Source: Gemmatimonadota bacterium (GTDB lineage Bacteria > Gemmatimonadota > Gemmatimonadetes > Longimicrobiales > Gaopeijiaceae). From it: a stretch of 64,000 nt of DNA. Position numbers and translations under genes: made by a program. Below the pieces are notes generated by a model. It was not told the DNA's origin and searched no databases. It saw nothing but the letters and a program-made list of their open reading frames with translations. Positions 41,060-50,503 of the stretch are shown here, piece after piece (positions within the stretch are counted from its first letter, which is position 1; each line of letters starts with the position of its first letter). The stretch covers positions 186,001 to 250,000 of the forward strand of contig JAWKQN010000007.1 of the NCBI GenBank assembly GCA_041390125.1, given 5' to 3'.

Positions 41060-42208
41060 TCACAGCCCCAGCAGCCGCGCCACGATGGCGCGCTGGATAT
41101 CCGACGTCCCCGCATACAGCACGCCGCCCACGGCGTCGCGCAGGTCGCGCTCCACGCCGGTCTCGCTCAGGTAGCCCACGCCGCCGTGGATGCGCACCGC
41201 GTCCAGGCCGGACTCCACGAACGCCTCGCTCAGGTGCAGCTTGAGCAGGGCCGCCTCCAGCATGGCCGGGCGGCCGGCTTCCACCAGCCAGGCCACCTTG
41301 TACAGCAGCAGCCGCGCCGTCTCCAGCCGCAGGCGCATGTCGGCGATGCGGTTCGACACCGACTGGAACTTGCCGATCGCCTGTCCGAACTGCCGGCGGC
41401 TCTTCGCGTACGCGATGGCGCCGGCGAGCTGGCGCTCCATGGCGCCGAGCTGGCTGGCCAGGATGCAGCAGCGCTCCACCTCCAGCGAGTGGTTGGAGAT
41501 GCTGACGCCTGCGCCTTCCGGGCCGAGGCGATGCGCCTCCGGTACGAAGCAGCCGTCCAGCACGATCTCGCCGATGGGCACGGTGCGCAGCCCCATCTTG
41601 TGCTGCATGGGGCCGGCGGAGTAGCCCTCCGCGCCGCGCTCCACCAGGAAGGCGGTGATGCCCCACCGCCCTTTCTCCGGATCCACCGTGGCGAACACCA
41701 GCGCCACGTCCGCGAGCGGCGCCAGCGTGACCAGGCGCTTGCGTCCCGTCAGTCGGTAGCCGCCGTCCACGCGTTCGGCCCGCATCGTGAGCGCATATGC
41801 GTCCGAGCCCGACCCGGGCTCCGTCAGCGCGTGGGCACCCAGCAGCGTGCCCGCACAGAGGCCAGGCAGGAAGCGCTGCTTCTGTGCCTCGCTGCCGAAG
41901 CGCACGATGGGCAGCTGCACGGTCCAGATCTGCGCGTTCAGCGCGAAGGTGAGCCCGTTGTCGGGGCAGCCCTCCCCGAGCGCCTCCATGACGCGGACCG
42001 CCGTGGAGAGCTCCGTGGCGGTCCCGCCGTAGTCCTCCGGCACCGAGAGGCCCAGGATCCCGGCCCGCGCGCACCTCATCCAAAGCTCGCGCGAGAACGT
42101 GCCCTCGCGGTCGCGTTGTTCGAGCGCGGGGTCGGCCAGCTCCGTGCGCGCGAACGCCAGCGCTTCGCGGTAGCGCGCCTCCTGCGCCTCGGTCCAGCCG
42201 AAGTCCAT
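41060..42208 (-). CDS. Acyl-CoA dehydrogenase, prolyl-PCP dehydrogenase (PltE)-like
   Basis: 382 residues. Family motifs are the FAD region GAHALTEPGSGSDAYAL, the linker KMGLRTVPIGEIVLDGCFVP, RRQFGQAIGKFQSVSNRIADM and the C-terminal IHGGVGYLSETGVERDLRDAVGGVLYAGTSDIQRA region. The stretch DNGLTFALNAQIWTVQLPIVRFG and the region LGAMERQLAGAIAYAKSR are close, in my memory, to PltE/RedW-type dehydrogenases that oxidise prolyl-S-PCP to pyrrolyl-S-PCP. The gene begins 5 bases after the HupE-like gene in the operon headed by the PPTase, which ties it to peptide synthesis rather than fatty-acid degradation. A general acyl-CoA substrate is not excluded. Confidence 0.8.
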   Translation of the reverse strand: MDFGWTEAQEARYREALAFARTELADPALEQRDREGTFSRELWMRCARAGILGLSVPEDYGGTATELSTAVRVMEALGEGCPDNGLTFALNAQIWTVQLPIVRFGSEAQKQRFLPGLCAGTLLGAHALTEPGSGSDAYALTMRAERVDGGYRLTGRKRLVTLAPLADVALVFATVDPEKGRWGITAFLVERGAEGYSAGPMQHKMGLRTVPIGEIVLDGCFVPEAHRLGPEGAGVSISNHSLEVERCCILASQLGAMERQLAGAIAYAKSRRQFGQAIGKFQSVSNRIADMRLRLETARLLLYKVAWLVEAGRPAMLEAALLKLHLSEAFVESGLDAVRIHGGVGYLSETGVERDLRDAVGGVLYAGTSDIQRAIVARLLGL

Positions 42209-42213
42209 GGACG

Positions 42214-43539
42214 TCAGAGCCCCGGCAGCCAGGAGACGAGATTCCGGGCGATGGTGCGGAGCGGGATGTTGAACCCGAAGGTGCGCTCGGCCGCCCAGAG
42301 CAGCGCCACGGCGATGAGGAAGAGCGAACCGCCCCTGAGGATCCACATGTACAGCCGGGTGCGGCGCAGCAGGAACAACACCGGGAAGATCAGGGCGATC
42401 ACCGCCACCTGCCCGATCTCCACCCCCAGGTTGAACCCGAGCAGGGACAGCACCAGGTAGTTGTTGTCCAGCCCGACGTCGCCCAGGACGCTCGCGAAGC
42501 CGAAGCCGTGGAAGAGGCCGAAGGCGAACGCGATGGTGGCTTCGCGCACCCGGATGGCGGGAAACAGGTTGTGCAGCGCGGCCGCGGCGATGGACAGCGC
42601 GATCACCGTCTCCACGAAGGTGGACGGCAGGCGGATGACGTCCAGGGCGGCCAGGCTGAGCGTGACGCTGTGCGCGATCGTGAAGAACGTCACGATGGCG
42701 ACGATGTTCCAGAGCGCGCTCCGGAAGCTCGACACCGGCTCCCACCTCCCCTCGCGGCGCGTGAGGACGGACGGGAGCACCAGGGCCACCAGGAACAGGA
42801 TGTGGTCGATCCCGATCCAGATGTGCCACACACCGGACTTGATGAAGGCCCAGAAGCCCAGCCACACGGACGAACGGGTGAGATCGAGCGTCTGCGTGGG
42901 GTCGCGCGGCGAGAAGATGAGGGAGACGTTGCCTTCGTTGTTGAACGTGCCGGTGCGGAAGTTGTGCTCGATCACCAGCATGTTGCGGTGTTGAGGCCGT
43001 ACCTCGAACATCGGCGTGTACGTGAACTCGAGCAGCTCGGGCGTGGGGCTGATCTCCACGAGGTACTCGAGCAGTACGTATTCGCCGAAGTCCACGGCGC
43101 GCTGACCGAAGAACTGGTAGACCGGCTCCAGGGTCTGCCCGCCCGCGGCCATCCGGAAGTGGCCCTCCGCGTAGGCCCGGATGCGAGGCAGCGCCGCCTC
43201 GATGCGCGCGTCCGTGAGCGGCTGCTCCACGTCCCATCCCAGGCCGAGCACCTGGTCCAGGTCCGCCTCCAGGATCTCCAGGCGCACGACGATGGAGTCG
43301 TCGTGGACGCGCAGGAAAACGTAGCTCTGGCCGGGCTCGTGGGCGGCCGCGAGGACCGCGGCGGACAGCGCGGTTTCCCCGATGCCCTCGATCGCAGCGG
43401 GCGCGGATCCGGCGCTGGCGGTCTCGAATGCGCGGGTCCGCGGGGGAGGGGCGTCCGCCTCGCCGGCATGCGCGGGAGCGGGCAGGCCCAGGAGGAGGAA
43501 CAGGCCGGTGGCCAGGGCGAGGCGGGTGGGGAGCGTCAT
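42214..43539 (-). CDS. HupE/UreJ-like exported membrane protein
   Basis: 441 residues from ATG at 43539. A signal peptide (ALATGLFLLLGLPAPAHAG) is followed by about 200 residues of an extracytoplasmic beta-rich domain. The C-terminal half is polytopic with the HupE/UreJ-2 motifs WHIWIGIDHILFLVALVLP and IAHSVTLSLAALDV, and a late FGLFHGFGFASVLG. The family is linked to nickel/cobalt handling, but urease and hydrogenase genes are absent, so the metal link is unproven. It lies between the PPTase (46-base gap) and the dehydrogenase (5-base gap) in one operon. Confidence 0.82.
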   Translation of the reverse strand: MTLPTRLALATGLFLLLGLPAPAHAGEADAPPPRTRAFETASAGSAPAAIEGIGETALSAAVLAAAHEPGQSYVFLRVHDDSIVVRLEILEADLDQVLGLGWDVEQPLTDARIEAALPRIRAYAEGHFRMAAGGQTLEPVYQFFGQRAVDFGEYVLLEYLVEISPTPELLEFTYTPMFEVRPQHRNMLVIEHNFRTGTFNNEGNVSLIFSPRDPTQTLDLTRSSVWLGFWAFIKSGVWHIWIGIDHILFLVALVLPSVLTRREGRWEPVSSFRSALWNIVAIVTFFTIAHSVTLSLAALDVIRLPSTFVETVIALSIAAAALHNLFPAIRVREATIAFAFGLFHGFGFASVLGDVGLDNNYLVLSLLGFNLGVEIGQVAVIALIFPVLFLLRRTRLYMWILRGGSLFLIAVALLWAAERTFGFNIPLRTIARNLVSWLPGL

Positions 43540-43585
43540 CGCGGCCGGGGGCGCGGGTGGAAGACGGGGCGGGCCCGGGGGCCCG

Positions 43586-44323
43586 CTACGGCAGGGTGGT
43601 GTGCCAGACAAGGTGCCAGCCCCGGCCCTCCGCGGCCAGACAGGCCTGGTGGCCGGGCACGGCGGCCAGGTCCAGGAGGCGCCAACGAGCGGCTTCGGTC
43701 GGATCGCCATCCAGCTCCAGCAGACGCGCCTCCCCCTCCACGGTGGCCGTGAACCGCGGAAAGGCCGCGAGCCCCTCGCCGAGCGCCTTGGCCAGGGCCT
43801 CCTTGCGGGCCCAGACCCGGAGGAAGCGGGCGGGTCGCTCGGACGGCGGCGCGGCCGCCAGGGCCTCCCGCTCGGCCGGTGTGAACGAGACGCGCGCCAG
43901 GCCGTCCGGGTCCTTCAAGGGCCGTTCCGCCTCCAGGTCCACCCCCACCCGGCGCCCCCGGGCCACCGCCAGCAGGAGCCACTCCCGCGTGTGGGAGAGG
44001 TTGAACTCGAGCCCCGACCCCGGCAGCGACGGCTTGCCGCGGGGCCCGATCTCGAAGTCCAGGCCGGTCGGTGCGGTGCCCGACAGCGTCCCCAGGACCC
44101 ATCGCACCGCCCCGCGGGCCCATCCCCGGCGCCGGGCGTCCTCGGGCCGCCGGAAGCGCGCCAGGTCGGCCCGGTCCGCCTCCGTGAGCACGCCCTGCAG
44201 CGCGGCACCCCAGCGGGCGTCGGGCGCCAGAGGGAGGCGCCACAGGTGGATCTCGTCCTCCGGCAGCGACCATCCCGGCCCCAGGACGCGGGGGTTTCCG
44301 CCCGGGACGGGCGCGTCTACCAT
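43586..44323 (-). CDS. Sfp-type 4'-phosphopantetheinyl transferase
   Basis: 245 residues. The Sfp signatures are present: FNLSHTREWLLLAVARG, GVDLEAERP (metal-binding Asp and Glu) and WARKEALAKALGEGL. It transfers phosphopantetheine from CoA to the Ser of carrier domains; its targets here would be the T domains of the NRPS and the stand-alone carrier at 33.7 kb. It is divergent from the ABC exporter gene with 54 bases between start codons, so both promoters probably share that gap. Confidence 0.93.
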   Translation of the reverse strand: MVDAPVPGGNPRVLGPGWSLPEDEIHLWRLPLAPDARWGAALQGVLTEADRADLARFRRPEDARRRGWARGAVRWVLGTLSGTAPTGLDFEIGPRGKPSLPGSGLEFNLSHTREWLLLAVARGRRVGVDLEAERPLKDPDGLARVSFTPAEREALAAAPPSERPARFLRVWARKEALAKALGEGLAAFPRFTATVEGEARLLELDGDPTEAARWRLLDLAAVPGHQACLAAEGRGWHLVWHTTLP

Positions 44324-44377
44324 GTGCCGCGGCCCGGGATCCGACCCCTCGCCGCTCCGCTCCCGTCCGGCACGCCG

Positions 44378-46162
44378 TTGACCCTCCTCCGCTCCGTCCT
44401 GTCCCTGCTTGAGCGCCGTGAGCGTCTGCAACTGGGCGTGCTGGCCGCCGGGCTCGTGATCATGGGCCTCCTGGAGATGGTGGGGGTCGCGTCCATCCTG
44501 CCCTTCATGCGCCTGGTGGCGGATCCGGGCGTGCTCGAGCGCAGCGGGTGGCTGGCGGATCTGCACGCACGGCTGGGATCGCCCGAGCCCGGGCGCTTCC
44601 TCTTCCAGGCCGGGCTGTTCCTGCTCGGGATCATCGCGCTCAACAACCTCTTCAACGCCGTCACGTCCTGGTACCTGTTCCGCTTCGCCTGGGCGCAGAA
44701 CCACCGGCTCTCGCTGCGCCTGCTCTCGCGCTACCTGGGCCAACCCTACGCGTTCTTCCTGGACCGCAACACGTCCGAGCTGAGCCAGAAGCTGCTCCAG
44801 GAGGTCAACTCCGTCGTCTCGGGCGTCCTGCTGCCGATGCTGCAGGTCGCGGCCCGGGGTGTCTCGGTGGTGCTGCTGGTCGTGCTGCTGGCGGTCGTGG
44901 ATCTCCGCATGGCTCTGCTGGTCGCGCTGATCTTCGGCGGCTCCTACGGGCTGGTCTACCTGCTGCTGCGGCGGCGTCAGTACCACCTGGGCGTCGAGCG
45001 CTTCACGCAGAATACCGCCCGGTTCTCGGTGTCGCGCGAGGTCCTGGTGGGCATCAAGGACGTCAAGTCGCTCGGTCGCGAAGCGGAGTTCCTGCGCCGC
45101 TTCGCGGAGCCCTCCTGGCGCTATTCGCTCGGCACCGCCCAGAACCAGATCGTGGGCCGTCTGCCGCGGTATGCGCTGGAGACGATCGCCTTCGGCACGG
45201 TGATCGTCATCATCCTGGCGCGGCTGCGCCAGGGCGGAGACTTCGCGACCCTGTTGCCGGTGCTCAGCGTGTATGTCTTCGCCGGCTACCGGCTCATGCC
45301 GGCGCTGAACGAGCTGTTCTCGAGCGTGGTGACCATGCGCTTCAACACCGCCGCGCTCGATCGTCTGCTCGACGACCTCTCCGGTCCCGACCCGGACGAA
45401 GGGCTCCGTCCCGAGGCCCGCGGCGAGATCGCCTTCCGCGAATCGATCGAGCTGGACGGCGTCCAGTTCCGGTATCCGGACACGCGCGGCTTCGCGCTGC
45501 GCGATGTCGACCTGCGGATCGAGGCCAATCAGGTCGTGGGCTTCGTCGGCACCACCGGTTCGGGCAAGACCACGCTCGTGGATCTGCTGCTGGGTCTGCT
45601 CGCGCCCACGGAGGGCTCGCTCCGCGTGGACGGCGTGCCGCTGGACGCACGCACGCGTCTGGCCTGGCGTCGACACTGCGGCTACGTGCCCCAGGACGTC
45701 TTCCTGTCGGACGACACGATCACCGCCAACATCGCCTTCGGCCTGCCCCCGGCCGAGGTGGACCCCGCAGCCGTCGAACGCGCGGCGCGCATCGCCCAGC
45801 TCCACGACTTCGTGCAGGAGCTGCCGGACGGGTATGCGACGGTCGTGGGGGAGCGCGGCATCCGATTGAGCGGCGGACAGCGCCAACGCATCGGGATCGC
45901 GCGTGCGCTCTACCACGATCCCGACGTCCTGGTCCTGGACGAGGCCACGAGCGCGCTGGACGGCGCCACCGAGGCGGCGGTGTTGGATACGATCCACACG
46001 CTGGCCCACACCAAGACCCTGCTCGTCATCGCGCACCGGCTCACCACCGTCCGGCCGTGTGACGTCATCCACGTGGTGGAGGCAGGGCGGGTGGTGGCGT
46101 CGGGGTCCTGGGACGACCTGGTGGCATCCAGCGAGCGGTTCCAGGCGCTGGGGGGCCGGTAG
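44378..46162 (+). CDS. ABC exporter half-transporter (TMD-NBD)
   Basis: 594 residues from TTG at 44378, the first start that gives a normal half-transporter. Six membrane helices (about 1-300) precede an ATPase domain: Walker A GTTGSGKTT (about 391), Q-loop YVPQDVFL, signature LSGGQRQR (about 497), Walker B VLVLDEATSA and switch His IAHRLTT. Such transporters work as homodimers; this one resembles lipid A/peptide exporters (MsbA/McjD-like). Lying just before the NRPS genes on the same strand, it is the likely exporter or self-protection factor for the peptide. Confidence 0.9.
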   Translation: MTLLRSVLSLLERRERLQLGVLAAGLVIMGLLEMVGVASILPFMRLVADPGVLERSGWLADLHARLGSPEPGRFLFQAGLFLLGIIALNNLFNAVTSWYLFRFAWAQNHRLSLRLLSRYLGQPYAFFLDRNTSELSQKLLQEVNSVVSGVLLPMLQVAARGVSVVLLVVLLAVVDLRMALLVALIFGGSYGLVYLLLRRRQYHLGVERFTQNTARFSVSREVLVGIKDVKSLGREAEFLRRFAEPSWRYSLGTAQNQIVGRLPRYALETIAFGTVIVIILARLRQGGDFATLLPVLSVYVFAGYRLMPALNELFSSVVTMRFNTAALDRLLDDLSGPDPDEGLRPEARGEIAFRESIELDGVQFRYPDTRGFALRDVDLRIEANQVVGFVGTTGSGKTTLVDLLLGLLAPTEGSLRVDGVPLDARTRLAWRRHCGYVPQDVFLSDDTITANIAFGLPPAEVDPAAVERAARIAQLHDFVQELPDGYATVVGERGIRLSGGQRQRIGIARALYHDPDVLVLDEATSALDGATEAAVLDTIHTLAHTKTLLVIAHRLTTVRPCDVIHVVEAGRVVASGSWDDLVASSERFQALGGR

Positions 46163-46311
46163 GCGGGACGGGGACGGGCCGCACCCCCCGCAGGTCCCCC
46201 CCTCCGAGGGGTGGCGGGCCCGGCGCCGAAGCGCCATGGTGGCTGGGACGTGGGCGGTTCCGCCCGCGAAACCCCCCTGTCCCTCCGTCCTTCGATTCGC
46301 GCCGGTTCCAG

Positions 46312-49300
46312 GTGTCCACCCACGCCCCGCCACCGCACGATGCTCCGGCCGGCCCCGCGCCTGGCCTGACCGCGTCCGAGCGCCGGATCTGGACCGGCCA
46401 GCGCCTGGATCCGGCCGCGCCGCTGTACAACATGGCGCTGGCGATCACCATCGAAGGCGCGCTGGACGTCCCGCGCTTCCAGCGCGCGTTCGCGCGGCTG
46501 GTGGAGGAGACCGACGCGCTGCGCACGACCTTCCCGGAGCGGAATGGTCAGCCGGAGCGGCAGGTGCACGCGTCGCCGAGCGGGACGCTCGACATCGAGC
46601 ACTGGCCACTGGCCCAGGTGGACGACGACGCCGTCGCGCAGCGGCTGGCGGCACGCACGCGCCGCCTCTTCGACGTGGCCACGGGTCCGCTGTTCGACAG
46701 CGTCCTCGTGCGACGGGCGCCCGATCTCCACGTGTGGTATCTGAACCAGCACCACCTGATCACGGATGCCTGGTCCGTGGGCGTGCTGCACCGCCGGCTC
46801 GGCGCGCTCTACGAGGCCGACGGCGCCCCGCTGCCGGACGCACCGCCGTTCGCCGACTTCGTCCAGCACGAGCGCGGTCTGCGCGACGCGCCGCCGCTGC
46901 TTCGGGCTCGCGCGCACTGGGGCGACCGGGCGGCGCCGCGCGCGCTCGGGCTCTACGGGGACACCCGTCCCGGCTCCGGGCGCACGCGTCGGGTGCGGGT
47001 GCCGCTGGGCGCCGAGCGCGCGGCGCATCTCACGCGTCTGGCCGCGTCGCCGCCGTTCCGCGCGCTGTCGCCCGAGCAGTCGCGCTTCCTGGTGGTGGCC
47101 ACGGTCCTGACCGCCTGGATCCACCGCGTGGCCGATACCCGCGACGTGGCGCTGGGCACGCCCTGGCACAATCGGATCACCCCGCGACAGCGGGAGACGG
47201 CGGGGCTCTTCATCGAGCTGTACCCGGTGCGGGTGCATGTGGAGGAGGGCGAGACCTTCACATCCCTCGCGCGCACGCTGGGCGCGTCCACGCTCGAGAC
47301 GCTCCGGCACGTCGTGCCCGGCGCGAGCGCCGCGCCCGGTGCCCACGACTTCGCGGTGGTGCTCAACGCCATCACCGCCCGGATGGGGCCGTTCGCGGGG
47401 CGACCGACCCGTGCGGAATGGATCCACGCGGGCGCGGGCGATCCCGCCCACCGCTTGCGCGTCCAGGTGCACGACTTCGACGCGCAAGGTGAGCCCGTCA
47501 TCGACTTCGATCTGGACGAGCGCACCTTCGGCCCCCGCGAGCGGGAGTGGGCCGTGCGCCACTTCCTCGCGCTGTTCGACGCGCTCGCCGCGGACGACAC
47601 CGCACTCGTGGCGGCCGTGCCCCTGGTCAGCGCGGACGAGGAGGCCGTATTCGCCGCGCCGGTCGTCGAGACCGAGCCCGCGCCCACGGTCCCCGCGCAG
47701 ATCGCCGAGCAGATACGCGCACGGCCGCACGCCGTCGCGGTGCGCGATGGCGACGTGCGCCTCACCTACGGGACGCTGGCGGAGCGCGCGCGGGCGCTGG
47801 GCGCCGCGCTCCAGGCCGCCGGCGTGGAGCCGGGGGACGTGGTGGGCGTCTGCCTGGAGCGCTCGGCGGCGCTGATCGTGGCGCTGCTGGGCGTGTGGGA
47901 GGCGGGCGCGGCGTGGCTCCCGCTGGATCCCGCACACCCGGAGCCGCGACGGGCGGCGCTCCTGGAGGACGCCCGGGCGCGGGCGGTCGTGACGGCGGAC
48001 GTGCTGGCCCCGTCCCTCCGCGCACTGGACCGACCCGTCCTCACCGTGGACCGGGAGGGGCGGACGGACGCACCCGGCGGCGCATCACAGCCGGGTGCGC
48101 CCGCGCCGGGTCGCGCGCACCTGGCGTACGTGCTCTACACGTCGGGCTCGACCGGCACCCCCAAGGGGGTGGAGGTGGAGCACGGCGCGCTGGCCGACTA
48201 CGTCCGCTGGGCCCGGGACGTCTACACGGACGGAGAGCCGCTCGCCTTCGCGCTGTTCACGTCCCCCGCGTTCGATCTGACGCTCACCTCGATCTTCACG
48301 CCGCTGGTGGCGGGGGGCGCGGTGGTGGTGTACCGCGATGCGGTCCACAGTGGTCTGCTCGTCCGCCGGGTGCTCGAGGACGACGCCGTGGACGTGGTGA
48401 AGCTCACGCCCTCCCACCTGGCCCTCCTGCGCGATCTCGACCTGCGCACCGCGCGGGTGCGGCGACTGATCCTGGGCGGCGAAGACCTGAAAGGTCCCCT
48501 GGCGGCGGCCGTGCACGACGCGTTCGGGGGCGCGGTCGAGATCCTGAACGAGTACGGGCCCACCGAGGCCACCGTGGGCTGCATGCTGCACCGCTTCGAT
48601 CGCGAGCGGGATGCGCGGGGCTCGGTCCCGATCGGACGGCCGGCCCCAGACGTGCGCCTGCGCGTGCTCGATGCGTGGGGACGGCCCGTGCCGCGCGGCG
48701 TGATCGGCGAGCTCTGGATCGGGGGGCGGCGTCTGGCGCGTGGATACCGCGGCGATGCTGCCCGCACGGCCGAGCGCTTCGTCGCCGACGCCTCGGAACC
48801 GAAGCTCCGCTTCTATCGCACGGGGGACCGCGCCCGCTGGCGGCCGGACGGCGCGCTCGACTTCCTGGGCCGGAACGACGACCAGCTCAAGGTGCGGGGT
48901 GTGCGCATCGAGCGCGCGGAGGTGGAGGCCGCGCTGCTCGGGCACCCGGATGTGCACGAGGCGGTGGCCCACCTGGTCCGGAGCGGCCCGTCCGATGTGA
49001 CGTGCGTGCGCTGTGGCCTGGAAGCCGCCCATCCCGAGGCGCTGCTGGACGACCAGCAGGTCTGCGCCGTCTGCCGCCGCTTCGAGCGGGAGCGCGCGCA
49101 GGTGGCGGGCTACTTCGGGACCCTGGACGACCTGCGCGGCCTCCTGGCCGAGGCGCGGGCCGCGACCGAGGGACCGCACGACTGCCTCATGCTCTACAGC
49201 GGCGGCAAGGACAGCACCTACGCGCTGTGCCGCGTCGTGGAGATGGGGGCGCGCCCGCTGGTGTTCCTCCTGGACAACGGCTTCATCTCCGACCAGGCCA

Positions 49301-50499
49301 AGGCGAACGTGCGGCGTGTGGTGGACCTGCTCGGGCTGGAGCTGGTGGTGGGCTCCACGCCGGCCATGCCCGCCATCTTCGCCGACAGCCTCGCCCGCCA
49401 CAGCAACGTCTGCAACGGCTGCTTCAAGACCATCTACACGCTGGCCCTGCAGCTCGCGCACGAGCGCGGACTCCGTCACATCGTGACCGGGCTGTCCCGG
49501 GGCCAGATCTTCGAGACCCGCCTGCACGATCTCTTCCGCCGTGGGATCTACGCGCCCGCGGACGTGGATCACACCATCCTGGAGGCCCGCAAGGCCTACC
49601 ACCGCATGGACGACGCCGTACGGCGCGAGCTGGACGTGGGGATCTTCGAGACGGACGAGGTGCTGGAGCAGGTGCGCTTCGTGGACTTCTACCGCTACTG
49701 CGACGATACGCTGGAACAGATCCTGGCGTACGTGGCCGAGCACACGCCGTGGATCCGCCCCTCCGACACGGGCCGCTCCACCAACTGCCTGATCAACGAA
49801 GCGGGCATCTGGGTGCACAAGACCGAGCGCGGCTTCCACAACTACGCCATGCCGTACAGCTGGGACGTACGGCTCGGGCACAAGGAGCGCGAGGCGGCGC
49901 TGGAGGAGCTGGACGACGACCTGGATCCGGGCCGGGTGCGCGAGATGCTGGACGCCGTCGGCTACCGGGTCCGCCCGCCCGCAGAGGCGGAGGCGCGCCT
50001 GGTGGCCTACTACACGGCGGCGCAGCCGCTCCCCGCGGACGTGCTCCGCGACTTCCTGGAGCGGACCCTGCCCGGGGAGATGGTCCCCTCCGCGTTCGTG
50101 CGTCTCGACCGCCTGCCGCTCACGCCCAACGGGAAGGTGGATCTGGATGCGCTGCCCCGGCCGGATGCGCAGCGGCCCGTGCTGGACGGCGTCTATGTCG
50201 CGCCGCGCACGGAGGTCGAACACACCGTGTGCGCCATCTGGCAGGACGTGCTGGGCCTGGAGGCGATCGGGGTCCACGACGACTTCTTTGCCCTGGGTGG
50301 GGATTCGATGCAGTGCATCCAGATCGTGGCGGCGGCGCGGCGCGCCGGTCTGGAGCTGCAGCCCCATCACGTGTTCGAGCACCCCACGGTGGCCGCACTG
50401 GCGGGTCTCGCCGCCCGGAGCACGCACGGCCCCCAGCCCACGGTGGCCCGCGCCGGCGCCGACGAGCTGGCCGAGCTGCTGGACGAGTTCGGGGAGTAG
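46312..50499 (+). CDS. NRPS module 1: C-A(PP-loop insert)-T, asparagine-type code
   Basis: 1,395 residues from GTG at 46312. Order: condensation domain about 14-440 (HHLITD, His147-Asp152); adenylation core about 455-890 (A3 SGSTGTPKG from 611, A5 NEYGPTEA, A8 DDQLKVRGVRIE near 857); insert about 895-1228; A-domain tail from LVAYY (1230) to A10 NGK (Lys1275); carrier domain with GGDSM (Ser1332). Pocket residues by eye are DLTKIGEVGK, one change from the known Asn code DLTKLGEVGK. The insert is a PP-loop ATPase like WbpG/PseA sugar amidotransferases: CVRC (898-901), CAVC (918-921), SGGKDS (963-968) and CNGC (1034-1037). It could modify the tethered Asn or a nearby amide. The module starts with C, so it needs an upstream acyl donor. 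I have an impression of similar inserts in other sequenced NRPSs but know no assigned function. Confidence 0.93.
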   Translation: MSTHAPPPHDAPAGPAPGLTASERRIWTGQRLDPAAPLYNMALAITIEGALDVPRFQRAFARLVEETDALRTTFPERNGQPERQVHASPSGTLDIEHWPLAQVDDDAVAQRLAARTRRLFDVATGPLFDSVLVRRAPDLHVWYLNQHHLITDAWSVGVLHRRLGALYEADGAPLPDAPPFADFVQHERGLRDAPPLLRARAHWGDRAAPRALGLYGDTRPGSGRTRRVRVPLGAERAAHLTRLAASPPFRALSPEQSRFLVVATVLTAWIHRVADTRDVALGTPWHNRITPRQRETAGLFIELYPVRVHVEEGETFTSLARTLGASTLETLRHVVPGASAAPGAHDFAVVLNAITARMGPFAGRPTRAEWIHAGAGDPAHRLRVQVHDFDAQGEPVIDFDLDERTFGPREREWAVRHFLALFDALAADDTALVAAVPLVSADEEAVFAAPVVETEPAPTVPAQIAEQIRARPHAVAVRDGDVRLTYGTLAERARALGAALQAAGVEPGDVVGVCLERSAALIVALLGVWEAGAAWLPLDPAHPEPRRAALLEDARARAVVTADVLAPSLRALDRPVLTVDREGRTDAPGGASQPGAPAPGRAHLAYVLYTSGSTGTPKGVEVEHGALADYVRWARDVYTDGEPLAFALFTSPAFDLTLTSIFTPLVAGGAVVVYRDAVHSGLLVRRVLEDDAVDVVKLTPSHLALLRDLDLRTARVRRLILGGEDLKGPLAAAVHDAFGGAVEILNEYGPTEATVGCMLHRFDRERDARGSVPIGRPAPDVRLRVLDAWGRPVPRGVIGELWIGGRRLARGYRGDAARTAERFVADASEPKLRFYRTGDRARWRPDGALDFLGRNDDQLKVRGVRIERAEVEAALLGHPDVHEAVAHLVRSGPSDVTCVRCGLEAAHPEALLDDQQVCAVCRRFERERAQVAGYFGTLDDLRGLLAEARAATEGPHDCLMLYSGGKDSTYALCRVVEMGARPLVFLLDNGFISDQAKANVRRVVDLLGLELVVGSTPAMPAIFADSLARHSNVCNGCFKTIYTLALQLAHERGLRHIVTGLSRGQIFETRLHDLFRRGIYAPADVDHTILEARKAYHRMDDAVRRELDVGIFETDEVLEQVRFVDFYRYCDDTLEQILAYVAEHTPWIRPSDTGRSTNCLINEAGIWVHKTERGFHNYAMPYSWDVRLGHKEREAALEELDDDLDPGRVREMLDAVGYRVRPPAEAEARLVAYYTAAQPLPADVLRDFLERTLPGEMVPSAFVRLDRLPLTPNGKVDLDALPRPDAQRPVLDGVYVAPRTEVEHTVCAIWQDVLGLEAIGVHDDFFALGGDSMQCIQIVAAARRAGLELQPHHVFEHPTVAALAGLAARSTHGPQPTVARAGADELAELLDEFGE

Positions 50500-50503
50500 G
50501 CGC

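Noticed and set aside
42214..43539. Part of a urease or hydrogenase gene set
   Set aside because: No structural or accessory genes of either enzyme are in the window.
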